This document shows, one piece after another, positions 1 through 17,495 of a stretch of DNA of 33,885 bases (positions are counted from its first letter, which is position 1; the number at the start of each line of letters is the position of its first letter). The stretch spans positions 1-33,885 of the forward strand of contig JAHBMJ010001225.1 of assembly GCA_018398765.1 (NCBI GenBank), read 5' to 3'. The notes under the pieces were generated by a model, which was not told the origin of the DNA, did no database searches, and saw only the letters and a list, made by a program, of their open reading frames with translations. The DNA is from Chromera velia (lineage: Eukaryota > Sar > Chromeraceae). The translations under genes and the position numbers were made by a program.

Positions 1-110
1 TGTGTGTGTGTATGTGTGTGTGTGTGTATGTATGTGTGTGTGTGTGTGTATGTGTGTGTGTATGTGTGTGTGTGTGTATGTGTGTGTGTGTGTATGTGTG
101 TATGTGTATG
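1..110. repeat. (TG)n microsatellite with interspersed TATG
   Basis: Nearly pure TG dinucleotides interrupted by TATG steps run from the window edge to about base 110. Cys/Val open frames across it are artefacts of the repeat. The array continues beyond the left edge. Confidence 0.97.
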
Positions 111-1874
111 AGAAGGAGAGACAGAAAAAAGCTGTCAATACTTTGCGGCGGTCCTTTCTCTCCCCCTCTGGCGTCTTACACGCTTCCGTGTTGATGCATG
201 GACACACGGATTTTCTACATGTGCGTGTGTGAATGATCTGGGTGTTTCACAATCCTCGTGCAGTGACAATTTTAGAGGTGAGAGATATGCTATCACTCTG
301 TGCAGTTTCAAAAAAAAGAGACTATCCTTTGGTTTAAACGTGTTGCGACTTAATTCTGCATGCGTACAGAAAATTATGTTGGGAAACCCCTTTAACCTGA
401 TTGGCAAGAGCGTTCGCGGATCGGCCGAGCTCAAAGCTCTGAAAGCTGCTCTTCCTTCATACAAAATCATGCTCGATAAGGAAGTTTTAAGCGCTTGTGA
501 TTGCTGTGTTGTCATGTGAATTCGATCAAATCCTGAGGCTCTTGATTGGGAAAGTCTGATGTGTGTCAAATTATGAAAAAATGGCAGCTCGTTAAATTAA
601 ATTCCCAAGCTGTTTTTAAAGCTACGAGACATCATAATTCATTAGCTTTTGCAAGTTAATTTGCAGAGCGTTTATCTAAAAATATCTAAAAACAAATATA
701 TATACATTGCTTAAGCAGATACGTATATGTACATGTACGGAATATTAAACGATCGATTACGATCGATTCATTTATTTGTGTAATTAAATATTTTTAAATA
801 AAAACGGTTTTGAAAATTTAATTTAAAAAGTTTTGAAGAATCTTAAGAGTTTAATTATTATTGTTTAGAATAAGTTTTTTTCTGAATGAATGGATGGCTC
901 GTACGTCGTGCATGCTCGCCGGGGTGCCGGGAAGACTTTCCTGAAGATCCTTGCATTGATGGAGATGAGGAATGAATGAATGAATGAATGAATGAATGAA
1001 TGAATGAATGAATGAATGAATGAATGAATGAATGAATGAATGGATGGATGAATAAGTGAATGGATGAATGAATTAATGAATGAATGAGTATAGCCGTTAG
1101 AGTTTAGCTCCTGTGAGCGGTTCTATAAGCTTTTATGACTTATTACAAGATTTTAAAAAAATAGCTGTTTATAACTTTTTGGAATAGTATTTCAAGATTT
1201 TACAACATTTTTTTTCTTTTTCAGAGTCAGAGTCTGTATTGCAGTGCCAGGCAGTGCTAGGTGACTCTTGGTGACTCTTCTATATGTGGCGCCGCCCTCT
1301 TGGGCTTGTCTGACACGTGCTCGGGACGTCCGCCGCGCGCGCGTAGGGTTTGGTCCCCGCGGTCGCGGTAGGCGCACGCCGCACCCATGCATGCACTGCA
1401 CGGCAGTCCGGCCCAGTTCCCGCGTGGACGCGAGCAAGAGCATGATCAACACCGCGTATCCAAACCCAAACCCATAAGCCTACACCGCCCAAGAGTCCAA
1501 GATGAAACATCTCTAACCATCTCACAGGCACCCAACCAAACATTAGAGAAACGACATGTGAAGACGCAACATTTCGGGATCACCAGTGGTCCATCAAGCC
1601 AACCTCGCAGCCCCTAGCTTGACTGTCTTTTCGTCATGACTGCCATCACTTGTGTCCCGTCTCCTGGCATCTTCTGATGAGGTTGGACCCATGCAGAATG
1701 CAATCTACTTAATTGACCGCCCGACTTAAGTGTTAGAATCTGTCGGGAAAGTTGACAAGCAGGGGGGCACCCACATCAGATTATCCGTTTTCAGTTCCTC
1801 CTGGAGTGCTGCCAACCACCTCGATATCCGTTTGTGCAAGAGACTCCAGAGACGGCTCTAGATTTTAAATCAGG
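111..1874. other. Upstream spacer of the LRAT-like gene, no gene called
   Basis: About 111-580 is mixed-composition DNA with open frames on both strands (229-519 plus, 135-569 minus) that I do not recognise. About 580-960 is AT-rich and contains a direct repeat of ACGATCGATT near 750. A (GAAT)n array follows. About 1230-1480 is GC-rich with CG-dense stretches and one TGCATGCA (1388-1395), and probably lies in the 5' regulatory region of the gene starting at 1875. The rest shows nothing recognisable. Confidence 0.5.
970..1087. repeat. (GAAT)n tetranucleotide array
   Basis: GAAT/TGAA units are perfect to about 1040 and then degrade into TGGATGAA variants. The array lies in the AT-rich spacer upstream of the LRAT-like gene. 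Confidence 0.95.
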
Positions 1875-2720
1875 ATGAGTAAGCGCTCTCACGTGAAGAT
1901 CACGTGCAGTGACGTCTTCACAGAATGGGGGCAGAATGTTCATGTCACCTTCTTTGCTGGCCGCAATTGTGTCGGTGAGCACCCCTTGAGAGTAACTGCA
2001 AACAAGCGCGGATCCCCTTTGTGTACGTGGACCTCCGACCGTCTCAGTGTCCCCGCCTGTCCTGAGCTAAGTTTCAAGTGTTACATTACTGGTCCGGGTG
2101 AGGGCCGGAAAACGTGGGAGGCCTTTCCGGGTGATCGAACGTGCACCACGGCATCTATCTCTGAGCTTGAGGTCGATGTCAAGTGGGGTGACAAGGAGGC
2201 GGTTTCTGTCAAGAACTTGGGTCCGAACGGACGTCCCCATCGTGGCTTGCAGAGATTTTTCACGTTTTTGGTGACGGTCGTTGAAAACGCCTTTTTCCCC
2301 CTGTGGGCTGTCAGCCAGCTTTCCACAGATTCGGTGTGGGGCACTCCGTGGCTCAAGGAGAAGTATCAGCGTGGAGATGGCGTCTTTGTTCTCAAAGAGG
2401 GTTGGTTTGGCCACACCTATTGTCACTGGGCAATCCTGGTCGGCGGTTGGGTATTCGAGATCAGGAGCGAAGGCAAACGCTACTGGGCTATCAAGAAAAC
2501 GAAATGGGAGTGGGATCATGAAAAGGACCGCCCTCGTGAGAACAAATACGCCCATGTGAAGTATTTGGGAGACTCGGTGAAATCTGTGGATGAAGTCGAG
2601 AACTTCGCCAACGAATTTGCGTACAGACCGTACAGGCTGCTCACAGACAACTGTCAGCACTTCGTCCAGTATCTGGCGGAATTTTGTGTGCCCTCGTGGA
2701 GATCTGCAGGGAGCAACTAG
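1875..2720 (+). CDS. LRAT / NlpC-P60-like papain-fold protein, intronless
   Basis: This is a single-exon, 281-aa protein. Residues 165-270 resemble the LRAT branch of the NlpC/P60 thiol-enzyme superfamily. GDGVFVLKEG opens the domain, CHWAILVGG supplies the candidate catalytic His184, and TDNCQHFVQYL supplies the candidate nucleophile Cys260, matching the NCEHFV box of LRAT/H-Rev107 proteins. In that family the Cys forms a thioester acyl intermediate for acyl transfer or phospholipid hydrolysis; the substrate here is unknown. Residues 1-110 look like a small beta-sandwich or C2-like region, but I cannot name it. A hydrophobic segment at about 128-148 could touch membrane. The ATG at 1875 is the first Met of the frame. 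No intron is visible, unlike most neighbours. PPPDE-type peptidases share a similar Cys/His layout and are the main alternative. Confidence 0.72.
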   Translation: MSKRSHVKITCSDVFTEWGQNVHVTFFAGRNCVGEHPLRVTANKRGSPLCTWTSDRLSVPACPELSFKCYITGPGEGRKTWEAFPGDRTCTTASISELEVDVKWGDKEAVSVKNLGPNGRPHRGLQRFFTFLVTVVENAFFPLWAVSQLSTDSVWGTPWLKEKYQRGDGVFVLKEGWFGHTYCHWAILVGGWVFEIRSEGKRYWAIKKTKWEWDHEKDRPRENKYAHVKYLGDSVKSVDEVENFANEFAYRPYRLLTDNCQHFVQYLAEFCVPSWRSAGSN

Positions 2721-2966
2721 CTGAACGCAGGGTCTACCTAGACCGAGGTAGGCTGACGAGAGGGAAACAGAGCGCCTGTGTTTCGTATCCATGCCGTAAA
2801 CAGTTTTGTTCTTCGTCGCCTGACTTTTTGCTGCGGAGGCTCAACCTGGCTTTACCCGCGTCCTCTCTTCGGCCATGTGTGTCTGTGTGTCTACTCTCTC
2901 TTTCTCTCTCTTTCTGTCTGCGTGTCTGTGTGTGTTTGTCTTTCGCATTTCTTCTCCTTCTCTATT

Positions 2967-3042
2967 GAGTGAGTGAGTGAGTGAGTGAGTGAGTGAGTGA
3001 CAGTGTGGGTGTGAGTGTGAGTGTGTGTATATGTATATGTAT
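2967..3042. repeat. (GAGT)n passing into degenerate TG/TATG repeat
   Basis: GAGT units occupy about 2967-3000. They are followed by GTGAGTGTGAG and TATG variants to about 3042. Confidence 0.93.
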
Positions 3043-3145
3043 GTGTTCTTCCTATCTTTCCTTTTTTCTTTCTCCCTTCCTTCCGCCCTTTCTCTCTCTC
3101 TCTCTCTCCCCCCCCTCTCTCTCTAATAAATTAGTAGTATGTGCG

Positions 3146-3182
<37 letters not shown>
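3043..3182. repeat. Pyrimidine tract followed by (TG)n
   Basis: A T/C-rich tract with CTCTCT runs occupies about 3043-3125. A short TAATAAATTAG segment follows, then (TG)n with GTGC variants to 3182. Confidence 0.93.
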
Positions 3183-3183
<1 letters not shown>

Positions 3184-3962
3184 GCAGAGTTGTGTTGCGC
3201 CAGACTCCTGGAGCGTGATCTTCTGTCTTCTCCCAAGGTCCTGTCGTCTCAACATCAGTCTTCACACTTCAGATCCTCGTCTCCGGGTCTGCACAGGCAT
3301 GTGGGCCGCTGCTGGGAGAAAATCTCCGGAAGAGTCTGGGTCTCCCTCTCCTTCTGGTGTACTCTTTCCGTCCCCAGAAAGAACGAGGACGCTTACCGAA
3401 GCGGCGACGCAAGGGAGGTCTTCATGCAGATCTTTCTAAGGCTTTCACATACTCCCTTCAACTCTGATATCTGCTGGACTCCGTCAAGAGTCACATGAAA
3501 ATGTCGTCTATAGGATTTCGTCAAAAGTGAATGACTGCCATGTATGTACTGCAGTGACTGAATGACATCATTCGTTTTCTTTTTAAAATTTGGGGAGGGA
3601 GCTATATACACCCTAGGCCGTGCACTAGATAAATAAAAAAAGAAAAAACTCAGAAAAAAATTTTTTAAATCTATTTTATAATTTATTTATCACCCCTTTA
3701 ACTAGACAAACAACTGTTGTTTAAGTGTTGTAGTAAGTGTTGTATCAGTGTTGCAGGGATTGTTGCATGAAAAACAAGTGTTATTTAGTGGAAAAATAAA
3801 TAAAAAAATAAAAAAGTAGCAAAACTTTTTTTTTTTTCTATAGTTTTCTTTCTTTCTTAAATTTTTTTGCTAGTGCAGGGCTTAGTATACACCTAACCAG
3901 TTGGATGAGTGCCTTGGGAGGCATCAGTAGTTTGAATTAACGTTATCTCCTAGGCCTCGATT

Positions 3963-3987
3963 CTATATATATATATATATATATATA
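3963..3987. repeat. (TA)n microsatellite
   Basis: An uninterrupted TA run in AT-rich intergenic DNA. Confidence 0.96.
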
Positions 3988-5223
3988 AACGGATCTGTCA
4001 ACCGAAGTCGATCATGAAACAAATTTATGATGGGTAGTATGGTAGGTAGTAGACACAGATGAGGTAACATATTTTTTTATATATTATATTCTAGTTCAGA
4101 AAAAATATATAGAAATATATATATCTAGAATCCAGGCCTAGGTTATCCCGCATACTAGTAGCTTGACCACGCATGTTTATGTAAGTGCGCACTATCTGAA
4201 AGCTTTCGGGCCGCGGAATGAACTGCTTTCCAAGGAATTTTCCAAGATAAAATGTATATGGTCAAGCTCCAGATCAACTGCTTCGTACGAACTGCTTGGG
4301 GAGCATTTTCCTCCAATGGTGACATATTATGGCAACACGGACCATGACGGAGAGAGAGAGAACCGAATCTCCCCCCCCCCTCCCCCCCAAAATGAAAACA
4401 TGCGTTATGCGAGTGCATGCAATCTTAAGGCCTTTTGATTGATCTTAGCAGAGCTGAGCTGCCTTCCAAGGCAATAACTTAATATCATAAATTTTTAAGT
4501 TTTTTTTGTGTGTGCATAAAATCATAGGTTGATTGATTGGTTCCGTACTAGGCTAAAGAGCCATATATAAGTCTAATCCAGAAGTTAATTTAGTGTCAGA
4601 AATATATTCAGAACTTATATAGACTTAGAGTCTTCATTTCTTTTCACTCTAGTTTTCAGTCGCCGTCCATGTCTCTTGGTGCCTCTGCCGCAGCATGTAG
4701 TACTGGCAGCATAATAATTATACAATGCCTCCAGCACTGGCCCAGTAGTCGTAAAGAAACATGCACCTATATATTCGTATACTCCGTCTGTGGCTGCTCT
4801 CTCAGCTTTCTCTCTATCCTCATATATAATAAACTGAAGCCTAGACTGAAGCCTTGATCATTGTCCAAGTTATCTCAATGAAAATTCGATTCCGAATTCT
4901 AGACCATAATCTAGGACCATAATTTTCTGGTTTTCATATTTAAACTCTGTAAATCTACTAGTAGGTTGAATGTTGGTCTGTGCTACGATTTGATATACTG
5001 CTTTTTAAGTTTGCAGCATCGTCATTGCTCTCTATTGCTCTCTCTCTCTTCATATAACAAAAAATATAAAATATCTTCTACTTTCAATTTATAAACTGAG
5101 GTGCAGAGTCCTCAGGCTGCCAATACTTCCTCAATTTCTTGATCTAGCAATTTCTCCATCTCGTGTTTCAGAAACGTATAAAAAACCGTTTCATTCTTGT
5201 GACTTTCTTGCTAGCTTTCTTGG

Positions 5224-5226
<3 letters not shown>

Positions 5227-5257
<31 letters not shown>
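5227..5257. repeat. (TA)n microsatellite
   Basis: An uninterrupted AT/TA run in AT-rich intergenic DNA. Confidence 0.96.
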
Positions 5258-5261
<4 letters not shown>

Positions 5262-5399
5262 CACAGTTTAATCACTAATTTAACACTGAAAAAAACATTT
5301 AACTAGACATTTAAGATAGCCCTTCTCACTAGCCTTCTCAGCATTGAATCTGCAATTTTACTAGCAATTTTTAAAAAAATCTGTTATATAAATCTCTTT

Positions 5400-5715
5400 C
5401 AAGCCCCGTTCTCCCCCTGGGGCCCTGTCCCCCCCCCCTCTCCCAAGCCCTCTCTTCACAATCGCTAGCACAATCGTCCCATCGGTTGCTGTCCGACCAC
5501 CCAGAACTTATCCCCTTCAAGAAGTTGTTATACAACTAGCATAACCTCGTCCGACCCCCCCTCCCCCTCGTCATGCCGTATCGTGCCGTCGGTTAATTAG
5601 GTCGGTCAACGAGCCCCCCGCATTCTTATACGCGGCGCGGCAAGTTGTCGGCCCGGTCGTCCAAACATACAGCCCCATGCATGGGGGCGACCTCTGTAAG
5701 ACAAAACGGCGACAG
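5400..5715. other. GC-rich island inside AT-rich spacer
   Basis: This sharply bounded C/G-rich block has C-homopolymer runs, several GTCGG/CCGAC-type words, and the perfect 14-bp palindrome CCCCATGCATGGGG at 5673-5686. It has no open frame of note and is flanked by AT-rich DNA on both sides. It may be a dispersed repeat copy or an unrecognised non-coding element. Confidence 0.4.
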
Positions 5716-6297
5716 TGCTCTAGGGCACCACTAATTAAAATCACTTATCACTTACATTTTAATAACTTGAATATAGATACTACAGAATAGACAATTCATA
5801 TCTTGAATCATCAAATGTTGGACACAAACTATCACACAGTCTTAAATATAATACTTTTGGCGATGCCATTTTCTATAGGCTGTTGTGACTAGCTGTTGAG
5901 CCTATTGTGAAGACAGAAAGTAATACAGTGAGAGTCAAGACCGCCTAGAAGACTAGCTAGGAGACCGCTTGACTAGCCGCTTGACAAAGTGTTTGAAAAG
6001 CCGCCGAATGCAGGTGAATCTGAGGTGATTTCCATCCGTGCGGCAAACAGCTAGAAAGAAGAAGGCACTGTTGTTATCACTAGTGTCTTCACCCTCCTAG
6101 TCACCCTCAAAAGCACACACATTGCACACCACCCCTCCGAACTTGGACACCTCCGACGGTCCTCTGTTCGTCTTCTTCTTTAATATTAACTCATGTCGGT
6201 CGCTTGCTACTGCCTGATCAATTTCTCAGTATTTCTCTGCAGCTTCACATGGAGTGAAAGTAATCTAACTGTTCAATCCAAACATCAGATTCTCTAC

Positions 6298-8314
6298 CTA
6301 ATGTACAGAGCTCCCAGCCTCCCCGTCTGCAGCAGCAGTCGCAGCCGCTGCAGTAGTGGTGACTGTCTCTGCAGACAGAGACAGAAGGGAGTCGGCGCTT
6401 GCCCGAGAGACCTTGCGGACTCTGGAGGTCTCCCAATTGGGTTTCTTCAGGGGGGTGCTGGAGGTCTTGTCCTTCTTCCTTGGGAGACCTTTTGTCCCTC
6501 CTTCCGGACCCCCGCCTCTCTTCCTGTCCGATGGCTGTGAACTCTCAACGATATCCTCCATGTCCCCCTCCTCTTCCTCTCCCTCCTGCCCTGGAGGGGG
6601 ACGCCATCGCCTTCCCTCGGGACAGAATGGACGGCACAAGCACACACCGCACTGCATGCATGCATCCATCCATCCATGCTTCCAGACATGTATGTGCGGA
6701 AAGAGAGGCGCTTCAAAGTACACGCTTCGAGAGACAGACGGACACACACATACACACACATGCACACATGCACCAATACACCCTTTTTCTCCAACGCTCT
6801 TTCTTTCCAAGTCTTTGATTCTCCTTTGATGATGGACCTGCACCCTGCACCCGCTTCTCCTCTGCTTCTCCCTTGCAGCTTCTCGACCCCACTCTTCCCT
6901 TTCGCTCTTCCACCCCCTTTCCTCTGCCTCACCTGCGGCTTCACAGGCGTGCAGATCTGCTGTCCGAACCCGACCAGCAGAATGTTCACGTCGCGCCACT
7001 TGTCCCTGCAAGAAGAGACGGAATGGACGATGAAAGAGGAAAAGAAAAGAATAGATCTTTCAAGATCATGAAGGAAGTCGACAAGCGAAGGCAAGAAACA
7101 AGGGACAATAGAAAGAAACGGGAAATTTCGCAAGACAATCCTCTTCAAAGAGCGCCCGAAAGAAAGCCGCAAAGTGATTCAGAGAGGTCCGACAGAAAGA
7201 AAGAGAAAGACTAAGAATAAGAAGACATCAAATGAAGAACGTATAGGGACGCAGACACGGAATTGTCCTCGTTTGAGTGCAAACAAAACGAATTCGATCA
7301 GGCATTAATTTGTCCGTCCTATCAATAATAAAATTGATCTCTCTCAAGATTTTTTCCCTCGCTCCTTATCCACCCCTCTGTCGAGTGCATCTCTGGTCTC
7401 TAACAGAAAGGAAAGAAGCACGAAACACAAATTAAGGGAGAAGGGAAACGAAGGCCGAAGAAAAAGTGCCAGACTGACTGCAAGGACTGACCGACCGAGG
7501 AAGCCATTCCTTCAGTTTCTTCTCTGTCTCCTCGGGCGTCTTTGTCTTTACCCACCGAAGCCTGAGAACAAGGAGATATCCATCCATAGAGAGATGTGAT
7601 CGCATCTACATTTACTTCCCTTCTCTTTTCTCCTCGAACTCTCCACCGCCTTCTCGGATCTGGATTTTTTCCTTTGACCGTCGGCAATCAAAACACAAAT
7701 ACCATTCTTACATTGAAAGGCTGTACGCTCGAGGGGTGCATAACGGGGTCAATGACTATGGTCACTCAGGCAAGGCACAAAGGTGCCTCGCTTGCTTGCA
7801 GGCGTTACGCATATCTTTGAGGAAGACAGACAGAAGAGGCCATGACCCGAGAGAGACCCTGCAGGGATGCTCTTTTCTCTTTTGTTAGCTGGTTCTTTGC
7901 CGAACATGCAAAGGAGAAGAGACCTTCTCTTTGACTTCACACACCCCGTTCCGGGCATCCTTCTGAAAGACGAGAAACCGCAGCTGTACAGGCGAGAGCC
8001 ACTTCGTGTTGGCGCCCATTTTTGAAAAGGAACGGGACAGTTGCAACGTCGGTTGGACAGATGAACCAATGAACGAATGAAAGAATCAACGAACAAAACA
8101 AAAGAAGGAATAACTGAAGAATAATCCATTGAGATGGTGCAGGCAGGCACACACAGACCCCTCACACAGAGCCTTTCCCCCCCTTCAGTGTACCTGTTGG
8201 CGATTCTGTGCACGTGAATGTCCACAGCGATACCCTCCACCACTCCCCAGCAGGCAGACAAAATGATGTGCGTCATCTTTGGACCAATCCCTGAACGAAC
8301 ACACACAGACACAG

Positions 8315-8359
<45 letters not shown>

Positions 8360-9773
8360 CAGAGGGAGAGAGAGGAAAAGCAGGAGACACAAATGGATTG
8401 ATGCTGCTTTGAATGCCAGGGATCAATGAAAATCCTGTTAACGTGGAACGGCATTCTCTCGGCATCTCCCTTTTTTCTGTTTTGGCACTGTGTGCTTGAC
8501 TGAATCCTTCCAGTACGGCGATCTCGTCACAGGATTGGCAGAATATATTCTCGTTCGAAAAAACACTTCAGATGGGTAGGCAACAAAATTTTCACACGCA
8601 TCATTTTGCTTTCTTTAGTTGCCCTTGTCTGCCCCGCTCACCTGGCAGAGCAACCATCTCGTCGAATGTTTTGGGCACATCCCCTCCGTGTTGGTCTTGG
8701 AGGATCTTTGCGGTGGTCTTGATGAATTTGGTCTTGTTGTTGTGGAACCCCACGCCATACAACAGCGTCCTCAGTTCGTCCTCAGGCATCGAGAGGATCG
8801 TCTGGAGAGAGAGGCCTCTCGCACGGAGCCGGCCCATGCAGGCAGCCACGACCTCGTCTTTGGTCTGGGAAGAGAGCATGGCAGCAACCAGAGTCTGGAA
8901 CCTCCAAGTCAAAGGGTCCGCTTGGGGGTCTGCCACTGCCTCTGTTCCCATTAGGTCAACAGGGGCGTCTCTGCAAATTAAGCATTGAATTGAAGTGGGT
9001 TGAAGCTGCTGTACATACTGAAATGAGATCAGAAAAGGCACCCAGGTTTTTTTCTCTCAGGTTTTTTGTCTTCCAAAACAGAAACTTAGAAGGACAGGAA
9101 GAGACAGAGGATCTCTCTCTCCGAAGTATTTAAAAAAATACAAAGAAATGAAGCTGAATCAGTTACGGTAGATACTGAGCCCCCCTGCTGACCTGTGGGT
9201 TCGCATTTCCGTCACAGCATCCCACACGTCTTGAAAGTCGTCGGGAAGGGATGGGGTCGAAGAAGGAGAAGAAGGCCCAGCGGAGGAAGAGGAGGCTGCT
9301 GCGGCTTCTGCCCCTCTTTTTCTTTTTCTCTGTTTCGTTCCCACATCGGCCGTCTCCTTCATTTCGTTTTTCCGGTTACCTCGATTTTTTGCTCCACTGC
9401 TCTTTTTGGATTGTCTCGCAGGAGGCTGTTGAACTGCCGTCTCCTTCTCTTTCTTTCCGTCGGGCTTTTCCTTTTCCTTTTTCTTCGGTTCTGTCTCAAC
9501 CGCTACATTGACCCGAGCACTCAAACCTCCTCCTCTCTTTCCTTTCCTGCCCTTCACTCTTTCATTCTGTTCGCCTGTTCCCTTTTCTTGGAGGGGTGGG
9601 AGAGGCTGGGACGACTCGGCAGAAAAAGACGAGGCCTGCAGTGAAATGGCGAACTGGTCCTTGCTCCCGTTGGCCAGGCACCGTGTTGTAGACCTCAGGG
9701 TATACTGGAAACCCCAAGCAGAGCTCATCGTTGACAAAAGTGGCAGGGTTCTGTATAGAAATGCAAGGCGCAT
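6298..9773 (-). CDS. NTH1: Endonuclease III homologue, bifunctional DNA glycosylase/AP lyase, six exons
   Basis: It removes oxidised pyrimidines in base-excision repair and nicks the AP site. Exons on the minus strand are 9773-9193, 8970-8642, 8290-8194, 7561-7496, 7005-6933 and 6651-6298, giving 499 aa; all junctions are GT-AG and in phase. Residues 195-304 begin DAPVDLMG and include [11 protein letters not shown]. The HhH is rebuilt across an intron as [10 protein letters not shown] with catalytic Lys308. Asp327 lies in [20 protein letters not shown] leads to the [4Fe-4S] ligands Cys376, Cys383, Cys386 and Cys392 (C-x6-C-x2-C-x5-C), the first on exon 5 and the rest on exon 6. The Lys/Ser-rich N-terminus (1-175) and the low-complexity tail of about 105 residues are extra to the core. 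The start at 9773 is uncertain: an acceptor-like CTATACAG near 9750 opens another frame. The N-terminus is hydrophobic and could be an organelle leader. Confidence 0.93.
8300..8357. repeat. (AC)n microsatellite in NTH1 intron 2
   Basis: AC/AGAC repeats, pure from about 8317. On the NTH1 coding strand this is (TG)n ending about ten bases upstream of the acceptor of exon 3. Confidence 0.96.
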
Positions 9774-10327
9774 ACGAAGGCAGAGGGAACCACAAAAGAG
9801 GACACACGCAGGACGAATCAGTCTCCGACAAATAGACTTATTCGAGAGTCACCCTCGCCCTGCCAGCGATACAAACACGCTTGGCAGCGGCAGATCACTT
9901 CTGCAACTTCTTCTCAGCAGTGAAAACCTTCTGGTTGAACTCTCTTCATGTGCTCCATCGCAGCGAAAAACTCCGAGATCACCGGCACAAATTAAGAAAA
10001 GATGCGAATTAAAAACTGGAGACGGCCGGCTATAGACGCGGCTATTAGCCCCGCATAGAGACGGCAATGAGACGGCAGGGAGACGAGCTTCACGTGATCG
10101 GCCTTCTTTAATTCTTTTGGCTCCGTGAGAGCACTCAAGTTACTTCATTTTCCTTAGCAAGACTGCACGCACGCGGAGCAATAGACCATAATCCAATAGA
10201 CGGCACGTGGTGCTGTTTCCCTTTTGCCAAGACAAGAAGTTTTCAATCCTGTCGGCGCTAGACGCCTCTCCTTGCAACACGCCAAGAATACCACGGTCCT
10301 GGAGCAGCAGCATCACTCATCCAACCA
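9774..10327. promoter_or_regulatory. Divergent intergenic region between NTH1 and the kinase-PLP fusion gene
   Basis: About 550 bp separate two divergently oriented genes, so both promoters should lie here. Visible elements are two CACGTG boxes (10091-10096 and 10204-10209) and a short GAGACGGCA direct repeat near 10056. I see no clear TATA box. A minus-strand stretch around 9895-9945 reads as a lysine-rich peptide followed by a stop, but no start or upstream exon could be found. Confidence 0.5.

Positions 10328-17495
<7,168 letters not shown>

Larger units (their letters stand above)
2721..6297. other. Convergent 3' spacer between LRAT-like gene and NTH1, no gene called
   Basis: About 2721-3600 is moderately GC-rich and low-complexity (CT, GAGT and TG tracts), probably 3' UTR or flank of the LRAT-like gene. 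The sequence after the TG run at 3137-3182 looks like an acceptor (TTGCAG at 3182-3187), but I could not link a convincing exon to it. About 3600-6180 is strongly AT-rich with two (TA)n runs and no believable coding sequence, apart from a GC-rich island at 5400-5715. About 6180-6297 leads into the 3' end of NTH1. Confidence 0.6.

Noticed and set aside
229..519. 96-aa plus-strand open frame and overlapping 144-aa minus-strand frame (135-569)
   Set aside because: No recognisable family, no splice context and mutually overlapping. Treated as chance frames next to a microsatellite.
970..1087. Possible CRISPR or satellite array
   Set aside because: Simple (GAAT)n tetranucleotide repeat with no spacers.
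2993..3498. Plus-strand frames through the GAGT/CT/TG repeats with an acceptor-like TTGCAG
   Set aside because: The residues are mostly repeat translation and the downstream part resembles nothing I know. No donor exon could be paired.
6356..7214. Several long plus-strand open frames
   Set aside because: They are the antisense shadow of NTH1 exons 5-6 and intron 5, whose minus-strand frame carries the Fe-S cysteines.
9195..10035. Plus-strand open frames of 149 and 175 aa
   Set aside because: Antisense to NTH1 exon 1 and its upstream region. Low-complexity Arg/Phe-rich translations.
9849..10067. Minus-strand frames ending in a lysine-rich peptide plus stop upstream of NTH1
   Set aside because: No start codon or upstream exon fits in the space before the divergent plus-strand gene.
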